This document shows, one piece after another, positions 35,518 through 44,133 of a stretch of DNA of 64,000 nucleotides. Numbering within the stretch: position 1 is the stretch's first letter; the number at the start of each line of letters is the position of its first letter. The stretch comes from Oscillospiraceae bacterium (GTDB lineage: Bacteria; Bacillota; Clostridia; Oscillospirales; CAG-272). The notes below the pieces were generated by a model. That model did no database searches. It saw nothing but the letters and a program-made list of their open reading frames with translations, and was not told the DNA's origin. The DNA lies in the NCBI GenBank assembly GCA_015063795.1, contig SVTL01000004.1, positions 47,762 to 111,761 on the forward strand, written 5' to 3'. The position numbers and the translations under genes were made by a program.

Positions 35518-35558
35518 CCTCCCCGGAATATGCCAACACAAAAAGGAGTAACACGATC

Positions 35559-37313
35559 ATGACCATTGTCAACATCATCACCCTGTTGGGCGGACTTGCC
35601 TTCTTCCTCTTCGGCATGCAGACCATGAGCGACGGTCTCAGCCGTCTGGGCGGCGGCCGCTTTGAGCGGGCTTTGGAAACGATGACCAAAAAGCCCATCA
35701 ACGGCGTCCTGCTCGGCGCTCTGATCACCGCCATCATCCAGTCCTCCTCCGCCACCACCGTTATGGTCGTCGGCTTTGTCAACTCGGGCATCATGCAGCT
35801 CTCCCAGACCGTTGGCATCATCATGGGCGCCAATCTGGGAACCACCATCACCTCCTGGATTCTGAGCCTTGCCAATCTGGACAACGGCAATCCCCTTGTA
35901 CAGATGCTCATGCCCAAAAACTTCGCTCTCGTGCTGGCGCTGGTCGGAGCAGGCATGACCATGTTCGTCAAGCGCGGACGCAAGCACGACCTGGGACGTC
36001 TCTTCCTCGGCTTCGGCATGCTGATGCAGGGCATGACCATGATGTCGGGCGCGGTTGCCCCTCTGGGCGAAATGGAATCCTTCCGCGAATTGATGCTCCT
36101 CTTCTCCGATCCGCTGCTCGGTCTGGCCGTGGGCGCGCTGATGACCGCTGTTATGCAGGCCTCCGCCGCCTCCATCGGCATTCTGCAGGCGCTGTCGGGC
36201 ACGGGAATGATCACCTTCGGCTCGGCTATCCCGATCATCCTCGGACAGAACATCGGCACCTGCGTGACCGCCATGCTCAGCGGCATCGGCGCCAACAAAA
36301 ACGCCAAGCGCGCCGCCGCCGTCCATTTGTATTTCAATGTCATCGGCTCGCTCTTCTTCGTCATCCTGCTCTACATCGGCCGCGCCGTCTCCCTGCCTCT
36401 GCTGGCCGGTACGGTGGACAGCACCAAGATCGCCATCTTCCATACCGTGTTCAACACCGCCACCATTCTGCTCCTCCTCCCCTTCCACAAGCTGCTTGAA
36501 AAGCTGGCCATTCTCACCGTCCGCGACAAGAAGACCGAAAAAGACGATCTCACCGCCTTCCTTGACGACCGTTTTCTCAACGCCCCTGCCTTCGCCGTGG
36601 AGCAGTGCACCCGCGTCACCCACGACATGGCCGTTCTCTCCTTTCACTCGCTGGAAAAATCCATCGACCTGCTGACCAACTACGATGCAAAGGCTGCCGA
36701 GGAGATTCTGGCCGAGGAGGAAGAGGTGGACAAATACGAGGACAAGCTTGGCGCTTACCTGGTCAAGCTCAACGAATCCTCCCTCTCCGAGCACGAAAAC
36801 CGCACCGTTTCCAACATCCTGCTGATCATCAGCGACTTCGAGCGCATCTCCGACCACGCGGTCAACATCGTTGAGGCCGCCCAGGAGATCCATGATAAGA
36901 AGATCGTTTTCTCCCCCTTCGCCACCAAGGAGCTGGAGCGTCTCACCGCCGCTTTGAAGGAAACGATGGACAACACCCTCAACGCCTACATAGACAACGA
37001 CACGCAAAAAGCGCTGCTTGTTGAGCCGCTGGAGGAGGTCATCGACCTGATGAAGGACCTGATGAAGGCCAACCACATCAAGCGCATCGTCTCCAATCAG
37101 TGCACCATCGAGCTGGGATTTGTGTTCAACGACCTGATCACCAACATCGAGCGTGTGTCCGACCACTGCTCCAACATCGCGCTCTCGGTGCTGTCGGGCA
37201 GCAACAAGGTGTTTGAAAACCACGAATATGTGAAGGAAGTGGAGAGCAGCTCCGAATTCTTCGCCGAACAGTATGAAAAGTACAAGCAGATCTACTATCT
37301 GCCCATCCAGTAA
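35559..37313 (+). CDS. Na/Pi-cotransporter family protein with PhoU-like domain
   Basis: The 584-residue protein has two repeated Na/Pi-cotransporter halves with the QSS signature (ITAIIQSSSATTVMVVGFVNSG and the equivalent MTAVMQASAASIGILQALSG). Eight or so membrane segments lie before residue 320, and a cytoplasmic C-terminal PhoU-like helical domain runs from about 355 to 560. In the second half QSS reads QAS. The protein is expected to move phosphate with sodium or sense phosphate. The ATG follows AAAAGGAG, and the gene lies 41 bases after pyk and 36 before tsaD, suggesting one operon. Confidence 0.9.
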   Translation: MTIVNIITLLGGLAFFLFGMQTMSDGLSRLGGGRFERALETMTKKPINGVLLGALITAIIQSSSATTVMVVGFVNSGIMQLSQTVGIIMGANLGTTITSWILSLANLDNGNPLVQMLMPKNFALVLALVGAGMTMFVKRGRKHDLGRLFLGFGMLMQGMTMMSGAVAPLGEMESFRELMLLFSDPLLGLAVGALMTAVMQASAASIGILQALSGTGMITFGSAIPIILGQNIGTCVTAMLSGIGANKNAKRAAAVHLYFNVIGSLFFVILLYIGRAVSLPLLAGTVDSTKIAIFHTVFNTATILLLLPFHKLLEKLAILTVRDKKTEKDDLTAFLDDRFLNAPAFAVEQCTRVTHDMAVLSFHSLEKSIDLLTNYDAKAAEEILAEEEEVDKYEDKLGAYLVKLNESSLSEHENRTVSNILLIISDFERISDHAVNIVEAAQEIHDKKIVFSPFATKELERLTAALKETMDNTLNAYIDNDTQKALLVEPLEEVIDLMKDLMKANHIKRIVSNQCTIELGFVFNDLITNIERVSDHCSNIALSVLSGSNKVFENHEYVKEVESSSEFFAEQYEKYKQIYYLPIQ

Positions 37314-37349
37314 ACAGACTCATTTCAATCGGAGGCCGTAAAACAAATC

Positions 37350-38363
37350 ATGGTCTATCTTCTCGGCATCGAAAGCTCCTGCGACGAGACCGCCGCCGCG
37401 GTTGCCGCCTTTGACGGCGAACGGAAAACCGTTCTGGCGGATGTGGTCGCCTCGCAGGTGGACATCCATAAAAAATACGGCGGGGTGGTCCCCGAGATCG
37501 CCAGCCGCGCCCACACCGAGGCGCTGACGCGGATCACAAAGCAGGCTCTCGCCGAAAGCGGCATTGCGCTCTCCCAGCTGACTGCGGTGGCCGTTACCAA
37601 CACGCCCGGGCTGATCGGCGCTCTGCTCACCGGTGTGAATTTCGCCAAGTCTCTTGCCTTTGCCAATGCGCTCCCCCTCGTCCCCGTGGACCACATCAAG
37701 GCCCACATCGCCGCCGCTTACTATGCCTTCCCCGATCTCAAGCCCCCCTTCCTGGCGCTGACCGTTTCGGGCGGGCATACCTCGCTGATGAAGGTGGACT
37801 CCTTCACCGACTTTGTCACCGTCGGATGCACGCGCGACGATGCGGCAGGCGAGGCCTTTGACAAGGTGGGGCGCGTGATGGGGCTTCCCTATCCGGGCGG
37901 CAAGGAGATGGATCGGCTGGCCGCCATCGGCGATCCGCATGCCTTCCCCTTTCCCTCCGCGGCCGTGGCAGGCGACAATCTGGATTTCTCCTTCAGCGGC
38001 GTGAAGACCGCGGTGATCAACACGCTCAACACCATGAGCCAGAAGGGAATCCCCTTCCCCACCGCCGACATCGCCGCCTCCTTTACCAACACCTTCACCC
38101 GTTCGATCGTCAAAAAGCTGGATATGGCCTTCGACCGCTATCCGTTGGATACGCTGGTGGTCTCGGGCGGTGTGGCCGCCAACTCCCACCTGCGCAGGGC
38201 GGTCAAGGAGCTTTGCGACCGGAAAGGCATCCGTTTGTGCATGCCCCCCATCGCCCTCTGCGGCGACAACGGCGCGATGGTCTGCTCGCAGGGGTACTAC
38301 GAATATCGGACCGGAAAGCGGGGCGATACCTCGCTCAACGCCTTTGCCAACGACGAATTCTGA
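37350..38363 (+). CDS. tsaD: tRNA N6-adenosine threonylcarbamoyltransferase
   Basis: The 337-residue protein is TsaD (Gcp/YgjD). It has GIESSCDETAAAV, the metal-binding VDHIKAHIAAAY (HxxxH), SGGHTSL, DDAAGEAFDKVGR-MGLPYPGG, FSFSGVKTAV, and the ASKHA-fold end VSGGVAANSHLR with CGDNGAMV. With TsaB and TsaE it transfers threonylcarbamoyl to A37 of ANN-decoding tRNAs; tsaB and tsaE are not in the window. It follows the Na/Pi gene by 36 bases with a CGGAGG site. A terminator follows. Confidence 0.96.
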   Translation: MVYLLGIESSCDETAAAVAAFDGERKTVLADVVASQVDIHKKYGGVVPEIASRAHTEALTRITKQALAESGIALSQLTAVAVTNTPGLIGALLTGVNFAKSLAFANALPLVPVDHIKAHIAAAYYAFPDLKPPFLALTVSGGHTSLMKVDSFTDFVTVGCTRDDAAGEAFDKVGRVMGLPYPGGKEMDRLAAIGDPHAFPFPSAAVAGDNLDFSFSGVKTAVINTLNTMSQKGIPFPTADIAASFTNTFTRSIVKKLDMAFDRYPLDTLVVSGGVAANSHLRRAVKELCDRKGIRLCMPPIALCGDNGAMVCSQGYYEYRTGKRGDTSLNAFANDEF

Positions 38364-38368
38364 TCGCC

Positions 38369-38406
38369 GAAAATCGGATGCTCCTTGCGTCCGATTTTTG
38401 TTTTTT
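38369..38406 (+). terminator. Terminator of tsaD
   Basis: Stem AAAATCGGA / TCCGATTTT with an 11-base loop, followed by TGTTTTTT. Confidence 0.85.
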
Positions 38407-38452
38407 GAAAGTCCCCATTCGACAAAGTGTTCCCGATGTCCGGGTATATGTC

Positions 38453-38574
38453 ATTTCTCCGTAGGGCGGGGGTTTACTCCCGCCGTTTCGAGCGATTTCG
38501 GTTGTTTCCAGCGGCGGGACACAAGGCCCCGCCCTACAAAACAAAACCCTTTTCTGCCTGGGAACACATGAGGT
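38453..38574 (+). repeat. Dispersed intergenic repeat, copy B
   Basis: This is the inverse-oriented partner of 2137-2256. The shared blocks are CCGTAGGGCGGGGGTTT, CTCCCGCCGTTTCGAGCG, TTTCGGTTGTTT, GGGACACAAG, and CTGCCTGGGAACACATGAGG. It fills much of the gap between tsaD and the LRR lipoprotein gene. Confidence 0.75.
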
Positions 38575-38691
38575 AATTGGGACTTTTGAAAAAGCTTGAC
38601 CAAAACTTTTATGAAAGACAGCGCAGAGCGGAACATTCGCTTCTTCCGCTTCGTCTAAATGACATCAAACACGAAAGGCAGGATCCTTCTC

Positions 38692-39837
38692 ATGAAACAA
38701 CGGCTTTCTCTTCTTCTTTGCCTGCTTCTGCTGACAGGCTGTACCCCTTCTGTCACACCGCCGCCCGTCGATGACATGACCGGTCCCGCAGCCGAAACCA
38801 CCTCGAGCGCGGAGGGTTCGTCTTCCCCCGCCACGCCCGATTCGACCGAACCCAAAAAAGCTGACACCGATTCCTGCGAGCCCTTCGTCCCCACGCCCGA
38901 CACCAACCAATGCATCCCCGTCGTGACACCCATGGAGGCGCTGGCTTCCGCTCCCGCCGCCGAAGAGCTGGGAAACTTTCTGCAGTATGTGGAAGTCGCC
39001 AACACCAACGGCCCCATCACCATCCCCAAAATCGTCACCGAAGCACGGGGGATGATCTACACGCCCGGATACTGTACGGCCTTTTCCGTAGAGGAGGGAC
39101 ATCCGACCTTCACCGCGATTGACGGCGTTCTCTATTCGGCCGACCTGACAAAGCTGATCGCCTACCCCGCCGCCTCCGACCGCACCTCCTTTACCGTTCC
39201 CGATTCGGTCGAGACAATCGGCGGCGGCGCCTTCTGCGGCTGCCGCAACCTGACCGAGATCGTTTTCCCCGACACCTTAAAGGCCATCGGGCAATATGCC
39301 TTCGGCTACTGCACCTCGCTTCAGGACGTCACCCTGCCGCAATCGCTGACCACCCTCGGCGTCACCGCCTTCAAGGACTGCGATGCGCTGAAAGAGGTCA
39401 CCATCCCCGCCTCAGTCAAGGGCATCGGCGAGGCCGCCTTCTACTGCTGTGACAGCCTGCAAAAGGTCGTCATCGAGGAGGGCGTCACCGCCATCGGGCA
39501 CAACGCCTTTTCCGATTGTCCGAAATTGACCGATGTGACCATTCCCAAAACCGTCACCGACATCGGCGGCTATACCTTCCGCTCCCCCACCTTCTATGAC
39601 ACGCCCTGGCTGGACGGTCAGACCGATGACTTTGTGATCGTGGGCGACGGCGTGCTGCTGGCCTACAACGGCGGGAGCAAAACGCCCGTCCTGCCCCAAA
39701 CGGTGAAAACGATTGCCGGCGGTCTTGCCTGGCCCGAGGATCTGGTCTCGCTTACCATGACGCAGGCGCAGCACGAGGCGGCCAAGGCCGTTGCCTATGC
39801 GCTCCCCGACGATCTGAAGGTGATCGTGCAGGGCTGA
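38692..39837 (+). CDS. Lipoprotein with BspA-type leucine-rich repeats
   Basis: The 381-residue protein has a lipoprotein signal (MKQRLSLLLCLLLLTGC) and a Thr/Ser/Pro-rich spacer (about 20-70). At least five LRR_5-type repeats follow at about 165-310 (for example FTVPDSVETIGGGAFCGCRNL, VTLPQSLTTLGVTAFKDC, VTIPASVKGIGEAAFYCC). Such BspA-like proteins are surface-exposed and often mediate adhesion. Roles here are not known. The ATG at 38692 was chosen because it starts the signal sequence and follows AGGA; an ATG at 38659 would add 11 polar residues. A terminator overlaps its stop. Confidence 0.85.
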   Translation: MKQRLSLLLCLLLLTGCTPSVTPPPVDDMTGPAAETTSSAEGSSSPATPDSTEPKKADTDSCEPFVPTPDTNQCIPVVTPMEALASAPAAEELGNFLQYVEVANTNGPITIPKIVTEARGMIYTPGYCTAFSVEEGHPTFTAIDGVLYSADLTKLIAYPAASDRTSFTVPDSVETIGGGAFCGCRNLTEIVFPDTLKAIGQYAFGYCTSLQDVTLPQSLTTLGVTAFKDCDALKEVTIPASVKGIGEAAFYCCDSLQKVVIEEGVTAIGHNAFSDCPKLTDVTIPKTVTDIGGYTFRSPTFYDTPWLDGQTDDFVIVGDGVLLAYNGGSKTPVLPQTVKTIAGGLAWPEDLVSLTMTQAQHEAAKAVAYALPDDLKVIVQG

Positions 39838-39867
39838 GGCGTTTCTTCATCGCCTCTTCTGTTTTTC
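39836..39867 (+). terminator. Terminator of the LRR lipoprotein gene
   Basis: Stem GAGGCG / CGCCTC followed by TTCTGTTTTT; the stem begins in the stop codon. Confidence 0.65.
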
Positions 39868-39961
39868 CATGCAGGTTTTGGTATAAACATGCGATAAGAT
39901 GCGAAAAAAGAAGAGGGAAAACGCACCGTTTCTGTCGCTTCCGACCGCTTTTGACAATGGT

Positions 39962-40095
39962 CTTTTCCACCCTGATGTTTTCCACACCCCTGTGGAAAAA
40001 GCGGTGTAAAACCGAGGTCCTTTCGCCTCTTTTCGAGCAAATCCGCGCTTTTTTCCTCAGAAAGCTGTGGAAAAGCCTGTGGAAACTGTGGAAAA
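39962..40095. repeat. Cluster of DnaA-box-like 9-mers
   Basis: TTTTCCACA at 39978, TGTGGAAAA at 39991, 40066 and 40087, and TGTGGAAAC at 40078 each differ by one or two bases from the DnaA box TTATCCACA or its complement. The first two form an inverted pair (TTTTCCACA-CCCC-TGTGGAAAA). No dnaA, dnaN or origin-flanking gene is present. No gene was found in 39868-40418. Confidence 0.55.
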
Positions 40096-40170
40096 CTCCG
40101 CTTTCTTTCCCCATCTCTGCCGTCATGCCCGCTCTCTTTTCACACGTGAAAAACAAGAGAAAAGCACCTC

Positions 40171-40210
40171 GCCGTCCGTTTTTTTATGCAAGCGGACGGC
40201 TTTTTCTTTT
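40171..40210 (+). terminator. Orphan terminator-like hairpin
   Basis: Perfect stem GCCGTCCG / CGGACGGC with a 14-base loop, then TTTTTCTTTT. It is about 330 bases after the LRR gene, which already has a terminator, so the transcript it ends is not clear. Confidence 0.7.
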
Positions 40211-40357
40211 GCAGGCAAAGCCTTGCAAGCAGGAAAGGAATCATCCTGCAAAAAAGGGATGAAAGGGCTCGGCAAGCTTGGTCATAACGCTTGGCGAACC
40301 CTCGTCCGCCCCCTTGCAAAAAGAGACCGAAAACCTTACGAAATTGATGCAAAAGCC

Positions 40358-40386
40358 TTGCCAAAAATCCCCTTTTGCGGTATACT
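40358..40386 (+). promoter_or_regulatory. Promoter of the ABC exporter operon
   Basis: TTGCCA (40358-40363), 17 bases, TATACT (40381-40386), 32 bases before the ATG. Confidence 0.8.
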
Positions 40387-40418
40387 GTATGGGAATACAA
40401 AATTTAGGAAGGAACGTC

Positions 40419-42140
40419 ATGCTCAAACGCTTTTTATCCTATTACCGCCCCCACAAAAAGCTCTTTTGTCTGGATATGCTGGCCTCGCTGGCCGTTGCAC
40501 TGATCGGCGTTGTCTACCCGATGGTCACACGCACCATGCTCAACGATCTGATCCCCAACAAAGAGTACCGCATGATCGTCATCTTCGGCCTCGGACTTCT
40601 TTTGCTCTACTTTGTGCGGATGCTTCTCAACTTCTTCATTCAATACCAAGGACACATGATGGGTGTGCGTATGCAGGCCCAGATGCGGAGCGACCTGTTC
40701 ACCCACCTTGAAAAGCTCCCCTTCTCCTTTTACGACGAGCACGAGACCGGCAAGATCATGTCCCGCATGACCAGCGATCTGACCGACGTCAGCGAGCTCG
40801 CCCACCACGGTCCGGAAAACATCCTCATCTCCTCCATTTCCGTGATCGTCTCCTTCGTCTACCTCTCCACCATCCACCTGCCGCTGACGCTGATCGTCTT
40901 TGCTTGCGTGCCGCTGCTGGTGGTGGTGTCGGTGTTCACCCGCAAAAAAATGCGCGCCGCCTTTCAGGAAAGCCGCAAATCGGTGGCCGAGATCAACGCC
41001 GCTCTCCAGAGCAGCATCGCGGGCATCCGCGTGACCAAGGCCTTTACCAACGCCGACAAGGAGCAGGAAAAATTTGAAAAGGGCAACGCCCGCTTCCGCG
41101 AGGCCAGCCGCAGCGCCTACAAGGCCATGGGCCAGTTCCACTCGGGCACCACCTTCATCACCGACATCTTCAACGTGGTCGTGCTCATCTCCGGCGGTCT
41201 CTTCCTCTACGGCGGCGCCATCGACTTCGCCGACTACTCCGCCTTCATCGTTTCCATCAATCTCTTCCTCTCCCCCATCAACACCCTCATCCGCTTCATG
41301 GAGCAATTCCAGAACGGTGCGTCCGGCTTCGAGCGCTTCCTTGAGGTGATGGACACGCCCCCCGAATATGAGCCGAAGGAGGCAACCGACATCGAGCGTC
41401 TGGACGGACACATCGTTTTCGACAGCGTCTCCTCGAGCTACGGCGGTGAAAAGGACGTTCTGCAAAACGTCAGCTTAGACATCGGCAAGGGCAAGACCTT
41501 TGCGCTCGTCGGTCCCAGCGGCGGCGGCAAGACCACCATCTGCCACCTGATCCCCCACTTCTACGACATCCGCGAGGGCTCCATCTCCATCGACGGGCGC
41601 GACATCCGTTCGCTCACCCTCGCCTCCCTGCGCCGCAACATCGGCATTGTCCAGCAGGACATCTACCTCTTCAACGCCTCCATCCGCGAAAACATCCTCT
41701 ACGGACGTCTGGATGCCACCGACGACGAGGTGATCGAAGCCGCCAAGCGCGCCAACATCCACGACTACATCACCTCCCTCCCCGACGGCTATGAAACCGT
41801 CATCGGCGAGCGCGGCATCCGTCTCTCGGGCGGACAGAAGCAACGCCTCTGCATTGCCCGCGTCTTTTTGAAAAATCCCCCCATCCTCATCCTCGACGAG
41901 GCCACCAGCGCTTTGGACAACACCACCGAGATCCTCATCCAGCAGGCTCTCGATGAGCTGTGCAAGGGGCGTACCACGCTGGTCGTCGCCCACCGCCTTT
42001 CCACGATCAAAAACGCCGATGAGATCGCCGTCATAGAAAACGGCGTCATCACCGAGCAGGGCTCCCACGATGCGCTCCTCGTAAAAGACGGCACCTACGC
42101 CCGTCTCTACCGTCAGCAATTCCGCGAGGAGGACGCCTGA
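40419..42140 (+). CDS. ABC exporter, fused membrane and ATPase domains
   Basis: The 573-residue half-transporter has six membrane segments (about 15-310, with MVTRTMLNDLIPNKEYRMI and DEHETGKIMSRMTSD typical of the exporter fold). The nucleotide-binding domain has Walker A GPSGGGKTT, Q-loop IGIVQQDIYLF, signature LSGGQKQR, Walker B ILILDEATSALD and the H-loop VAHRLSTIKNAD. It resembles MsbA/MdlB/LmrA-type lipid or multidrug exporters and would act as a homodimer. ATG follows AGGAAGGA; the frame is open upstream but the promoter lies there. A DMT transporter and a PHP hydrolase follow. Confidence 0.92.
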   Translation: MLKRFLSYYRPHKKLFCLDMLASLAVALIGVVYPMVTRTMLNDLIPNKEYRMIVIFGLGLLLLYFVRMLLNFFIQYQGHMMGVRMQAQMRSDLFTHLEKLPFSFYDEHETGKIMSRMTSDLTDVSELAHHGPENILISSISVIVSFVYLSTIHLPLTLIVFACVPLLVVVSVFTRKKMRAAFQESRKSVAEINAALQSSIAGIRVTKAFTNADKEQEKFEKGNARFREASRSAYKAMGQFHSGTTFITDIFNVVVLISGGLFLYGGAIDFADYSAFIVSINLFLSPINTLIRFMEQFQNGASGFERFLEVMDTPPEYEPKEATDIERLDGHIVFDSVSSSYGGEKDVLQNVSLDIGKGKTFALVGPSGGGKTTICHLIPHFYDIREGSISIDGRDIRSLTLASLRRNIGIVQQDIYLFNASIRENILYGRLDATDDEVIEAAKRANIHDYITSLPDGYETVIGERGIRLSGGQKQRLCIARVFLKNPPILILDEATSALDNTTEILIQQALDELCKGRTTLVVAHRLSTIKNADEIAVIENGVITEQGSHDALLVKDGTYARLYRQQFREEDA

Positions 42141-42195
42141 CGTCTTCCTTTTCAACACCACATCACTTCCATTCATTCACACATGAGGTATCGTC

Positions 42196-43074
42196 ATGAA
42201 ACTCAACAAAAACGTTCTCGGTCCGCTTCTTGTGCTGACCGCAGGCCTTCTCTGGAGCACCAACGCCCCCTTCGTCCGCTGGCTGACGCTGGACGGCTTT
42301 TCGGTGGTCGCCATCCGATCGCTGATCGCGGGGCTTGTCCTGCTCCCCTTCTTCCGCCCGCAAAAGCTGCGCTTCAACCGCGATCTGGTCTGCTTTCTTG
42401 CCTGCTTCGTGCTGGTGACGCTGGGCATCGCTCTGGCCATCAAAACCACCGGCGCCCCTATTGCGGTGGGCATGCAGTACACCTCGGGGCTTTGGCTCTT
42501 CCTCGTCTCCCGTCCGAAAAAAAAGGATCTGGCCCTTTCGCGCATCTGGCCGCTGATCCTGCTCAGCGCGGGCGTTGTGGTGTCCATGTGCTCCCGCGCC
42601 GACAACGTGACCATGCTCGGCAACCTGATCGCCCTTTCCACCGGCTTCACCTTCGCCGCCATGACTCACTTCGCCAAAAAGGTGGGAAATGAAAACCCCG
42701 TCGGGCTTTCCGCCATCGCCAACCTCACCACCGGCATCGCCGCGGCAGTCATCGCTGTGGCCGTCAATCCCGCCGTGCCGAAGGCGGTTCTCTCCCTCGG
42801 CGGACGCGAATGGGCGGTTCTGCTCTTCCTCGGCATCTTCCAGATCGGCGTAGCCTACGCCTGCTATTACAGCGGTCTGCGCTACACCAAGCCCACCACC
42901 GCCACCATGCTTGCTCCGTTGGAAATGATCCTTGCCCCCCTCTGGACCGCCATCTTCCTGCACCAGTATCCCGACAGCATCGGTCTGATCGGCTTTGTGC
43001 TGGTCATCGCAGGCGTGATCGGAGAGGCGGTACGCTCCATGCGGCAGGAGGCCGTCCATGATCGCAAAAGCTGA
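42196..43074 (+). CDS. EamA/DMT-family transporter
   Basis: The 292-residue membrane protein has ten predicted helices in two EamA halves. The first starts GPLLVLTAGLLWSTNAPFVRWL; the second contains LFLGIFQIGVAYACYYSGLRYTKPTTATMLAPLEMILAPLW, where the conserved Pro/Ala-rich EamA segment is clear. Such drug/metabolite transporters usually export amino acids or metabolites; substrate unknown. It follows the ABC gene by 55 bases with a GAGGT site, and its end overlaps the PHP gene by 17 bases. Confidence 0.9.
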   Translation: MKLNKNVLGPLLVLTAGLLWSTNAPFVRWLTLDGFSVVAIRSLIAGLVLLPFFRPQKLRFNRDLVCFLACFVLVTLGIALAIKTTGAPIAVGMQYTSGLWLFLVSRPKKKDLALSRIWPLILLSAGVVVSMCSRADNVTMLGNLIALSTGFTFAAMTHFAKKVGNENPVGLSAIANLTTGIAAAVIAVAVNPAVPKAVLSLGGREWAVLLFLGIFQIGVAYACYYSGLRYTKPTTATMLAPLEMILAPLWTAIFLHQYPDSIGLIGFVLVIAGVIGEAVRSMRQEAVHDRKS

Positions 43075-43909
43075 CCTGCACATCCACACCGTCCACTCCG
43101 ACGGCAGCGACACCATTCCCGCTCTGTTAAACAACATCAGGCAGGCCGGCATTGATCTTTTTTCTCTCACCGACCACGACACGCTGAACGGGACGCTTGC
43201 GATTCTCTCCACCCCCGATCTTCCCGCCGCCTTTCTCCCCGGCATCGAATTTTCCTGCGCGGGCGGGGCGGGCAAGTGCCACATTCTCGGCTATGGCTTC
43301 GATCCGACGCACCCTGCCCTGCTCTCTCTCGTGAAGGAGGGGCTCGACCGCCGAAAGAAAAAGCTTCTCATCCGTCTCTCCCACCTGAAGCGGTCGCACG
43401 GCATCGTCTTTTCTCCGACCGAGGAGGACTGGCTCTTTTCGCTCAATGCCGCAGGCAAGCCCCATCTGGCCTCGCTTCTCATCGCCAACGGATACGCTTC
43501 AGACAAGCAGGAGGCCATCGACCGCTTCCTTTCCCACATTCCCGGAGGCGGAGAGCGTACCGATGCGCGGGACGCCATCGATGCCATCCACCGCGCAGGC
43601 GGCGTTGCGCTCCTTGCCCATCCGCTGGGCGGCGAGGGAGAGGCAAGGCTGTCGGAAGCCGCCTTTCAGGACAAGCTCTCCCGCCTGCTGCCCATGGGCA
43701 TTGACGGGCTGGAATGCGCCTATTCTCTCTACACCCGCGCGGAACGCGAGCGTCTCACAAGCACCGCTCAGCATCATTCCCTGCTCATCAGCGGCGGCAG
43801 CGACTACCACGGCACAAACAAGACCATCCCCTTAGGGCGGTTATCCTCGGACAACAGCGATCCGCCCGCCTCTTCGCTCACGCTTCTGCACCGTTTCGGA
43901 CTGCTGTGA
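43058..43909 (+). CDS. PHP-domain phosphoesterase
   Basis: The 283-residue cytoplasmic protein has the PHP metal motifs DLHIHTVHSDGSDT (His7, His9), LTDHDTLNG, LPGIEFSC, VALLAHPLGG and GGSDYHGTNK. These match the YciV/RNase AM-type group that removes phosphates from 3-prime,5-prime-bisphosphate nucleotides or trims RNA ends. The ATG lies inside the end of the DMT gene, seven bases after AGGAGG. A terminator follows at 43948-43995. The exact substrate is not certain. Confidence 0.88.
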   Translation: MIAKADLHIHTVHSDGSDTIPALLNNIRQAGIDLFSLTDHDTLNGTLAILSTPDLPAAFLPGIEFSCAGGAGKCHILGYGFDPTHPALLSLVKEGLDRRKKKLLIRLSHLKRSHGIVFSPTEEDWLFSLNAAGKPHLASLLIANGYASDKQEAIDRFLSHIPGGGERTDARDAIDAIHRAGGVALLAHPLGGEGEARLSEAAFQDKLSRLLPMGIDGLECAYSLYTRAERERLTSTAQHHSLLISGGSDYHGTNKTIPLGRLSSDNSDPPASSLTLLHRFGLL

Positions 43910-43947
43910 GCCTTTTACCGCCTCCATCCATCCCTATGAACCGAGAT

Positions 43948-43995
43948 CAAAAAGCAGACAAACAAGGTTCCCGCCTTGCGTGCCTGCTTTTTTCT
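43948..43995 (+). terminator. Terminator of the ABC-DMT-PHP operon
   Basis: Outer stem AAAAAGCAG / CTGCTTTTTT with an inner hairpin (CAAGG / CCTTG). Confidence 0.75.
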
Positions 43996-44083
43996 TATGC
44001 CAAAAGGGCCGTCGCCGTCCGCACGCAAATTGCGGAAAACCGGTTGGGCAGACGCTCTTGTCCTTGCAGAGAAAACCGAACAC

Positions 44084-44116
44084 AAAAAGGGCCGTCCGAA
44101 GACAGCCCTTTCTTTC
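44084..44116 (-). terminator. Terminator of surface array gene A
   Basis: On the minus strand AGGGCTGTC-TTCG-GACGGCCCT followed by TTTTTGTG. Confidence 0.88.
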
Positions 44117-44133
44117 ATCTTTTCACGGATGGC

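Noticed and set aside
38577..38691. Small ORF or longer lipoprotein start upstream of 38692
   Set aside because: It overlaps the dispersed repeat, has no ribosome binding site, and adding those residues would spoil the signal sequence.
39962..40095. Chromosomal replication origin
   Set aside because: None of the usual oriC neighbours (dnaA, dnaN, recF, gyrB, rpmH) is present, and the boxes deviate from TTATCCACA.
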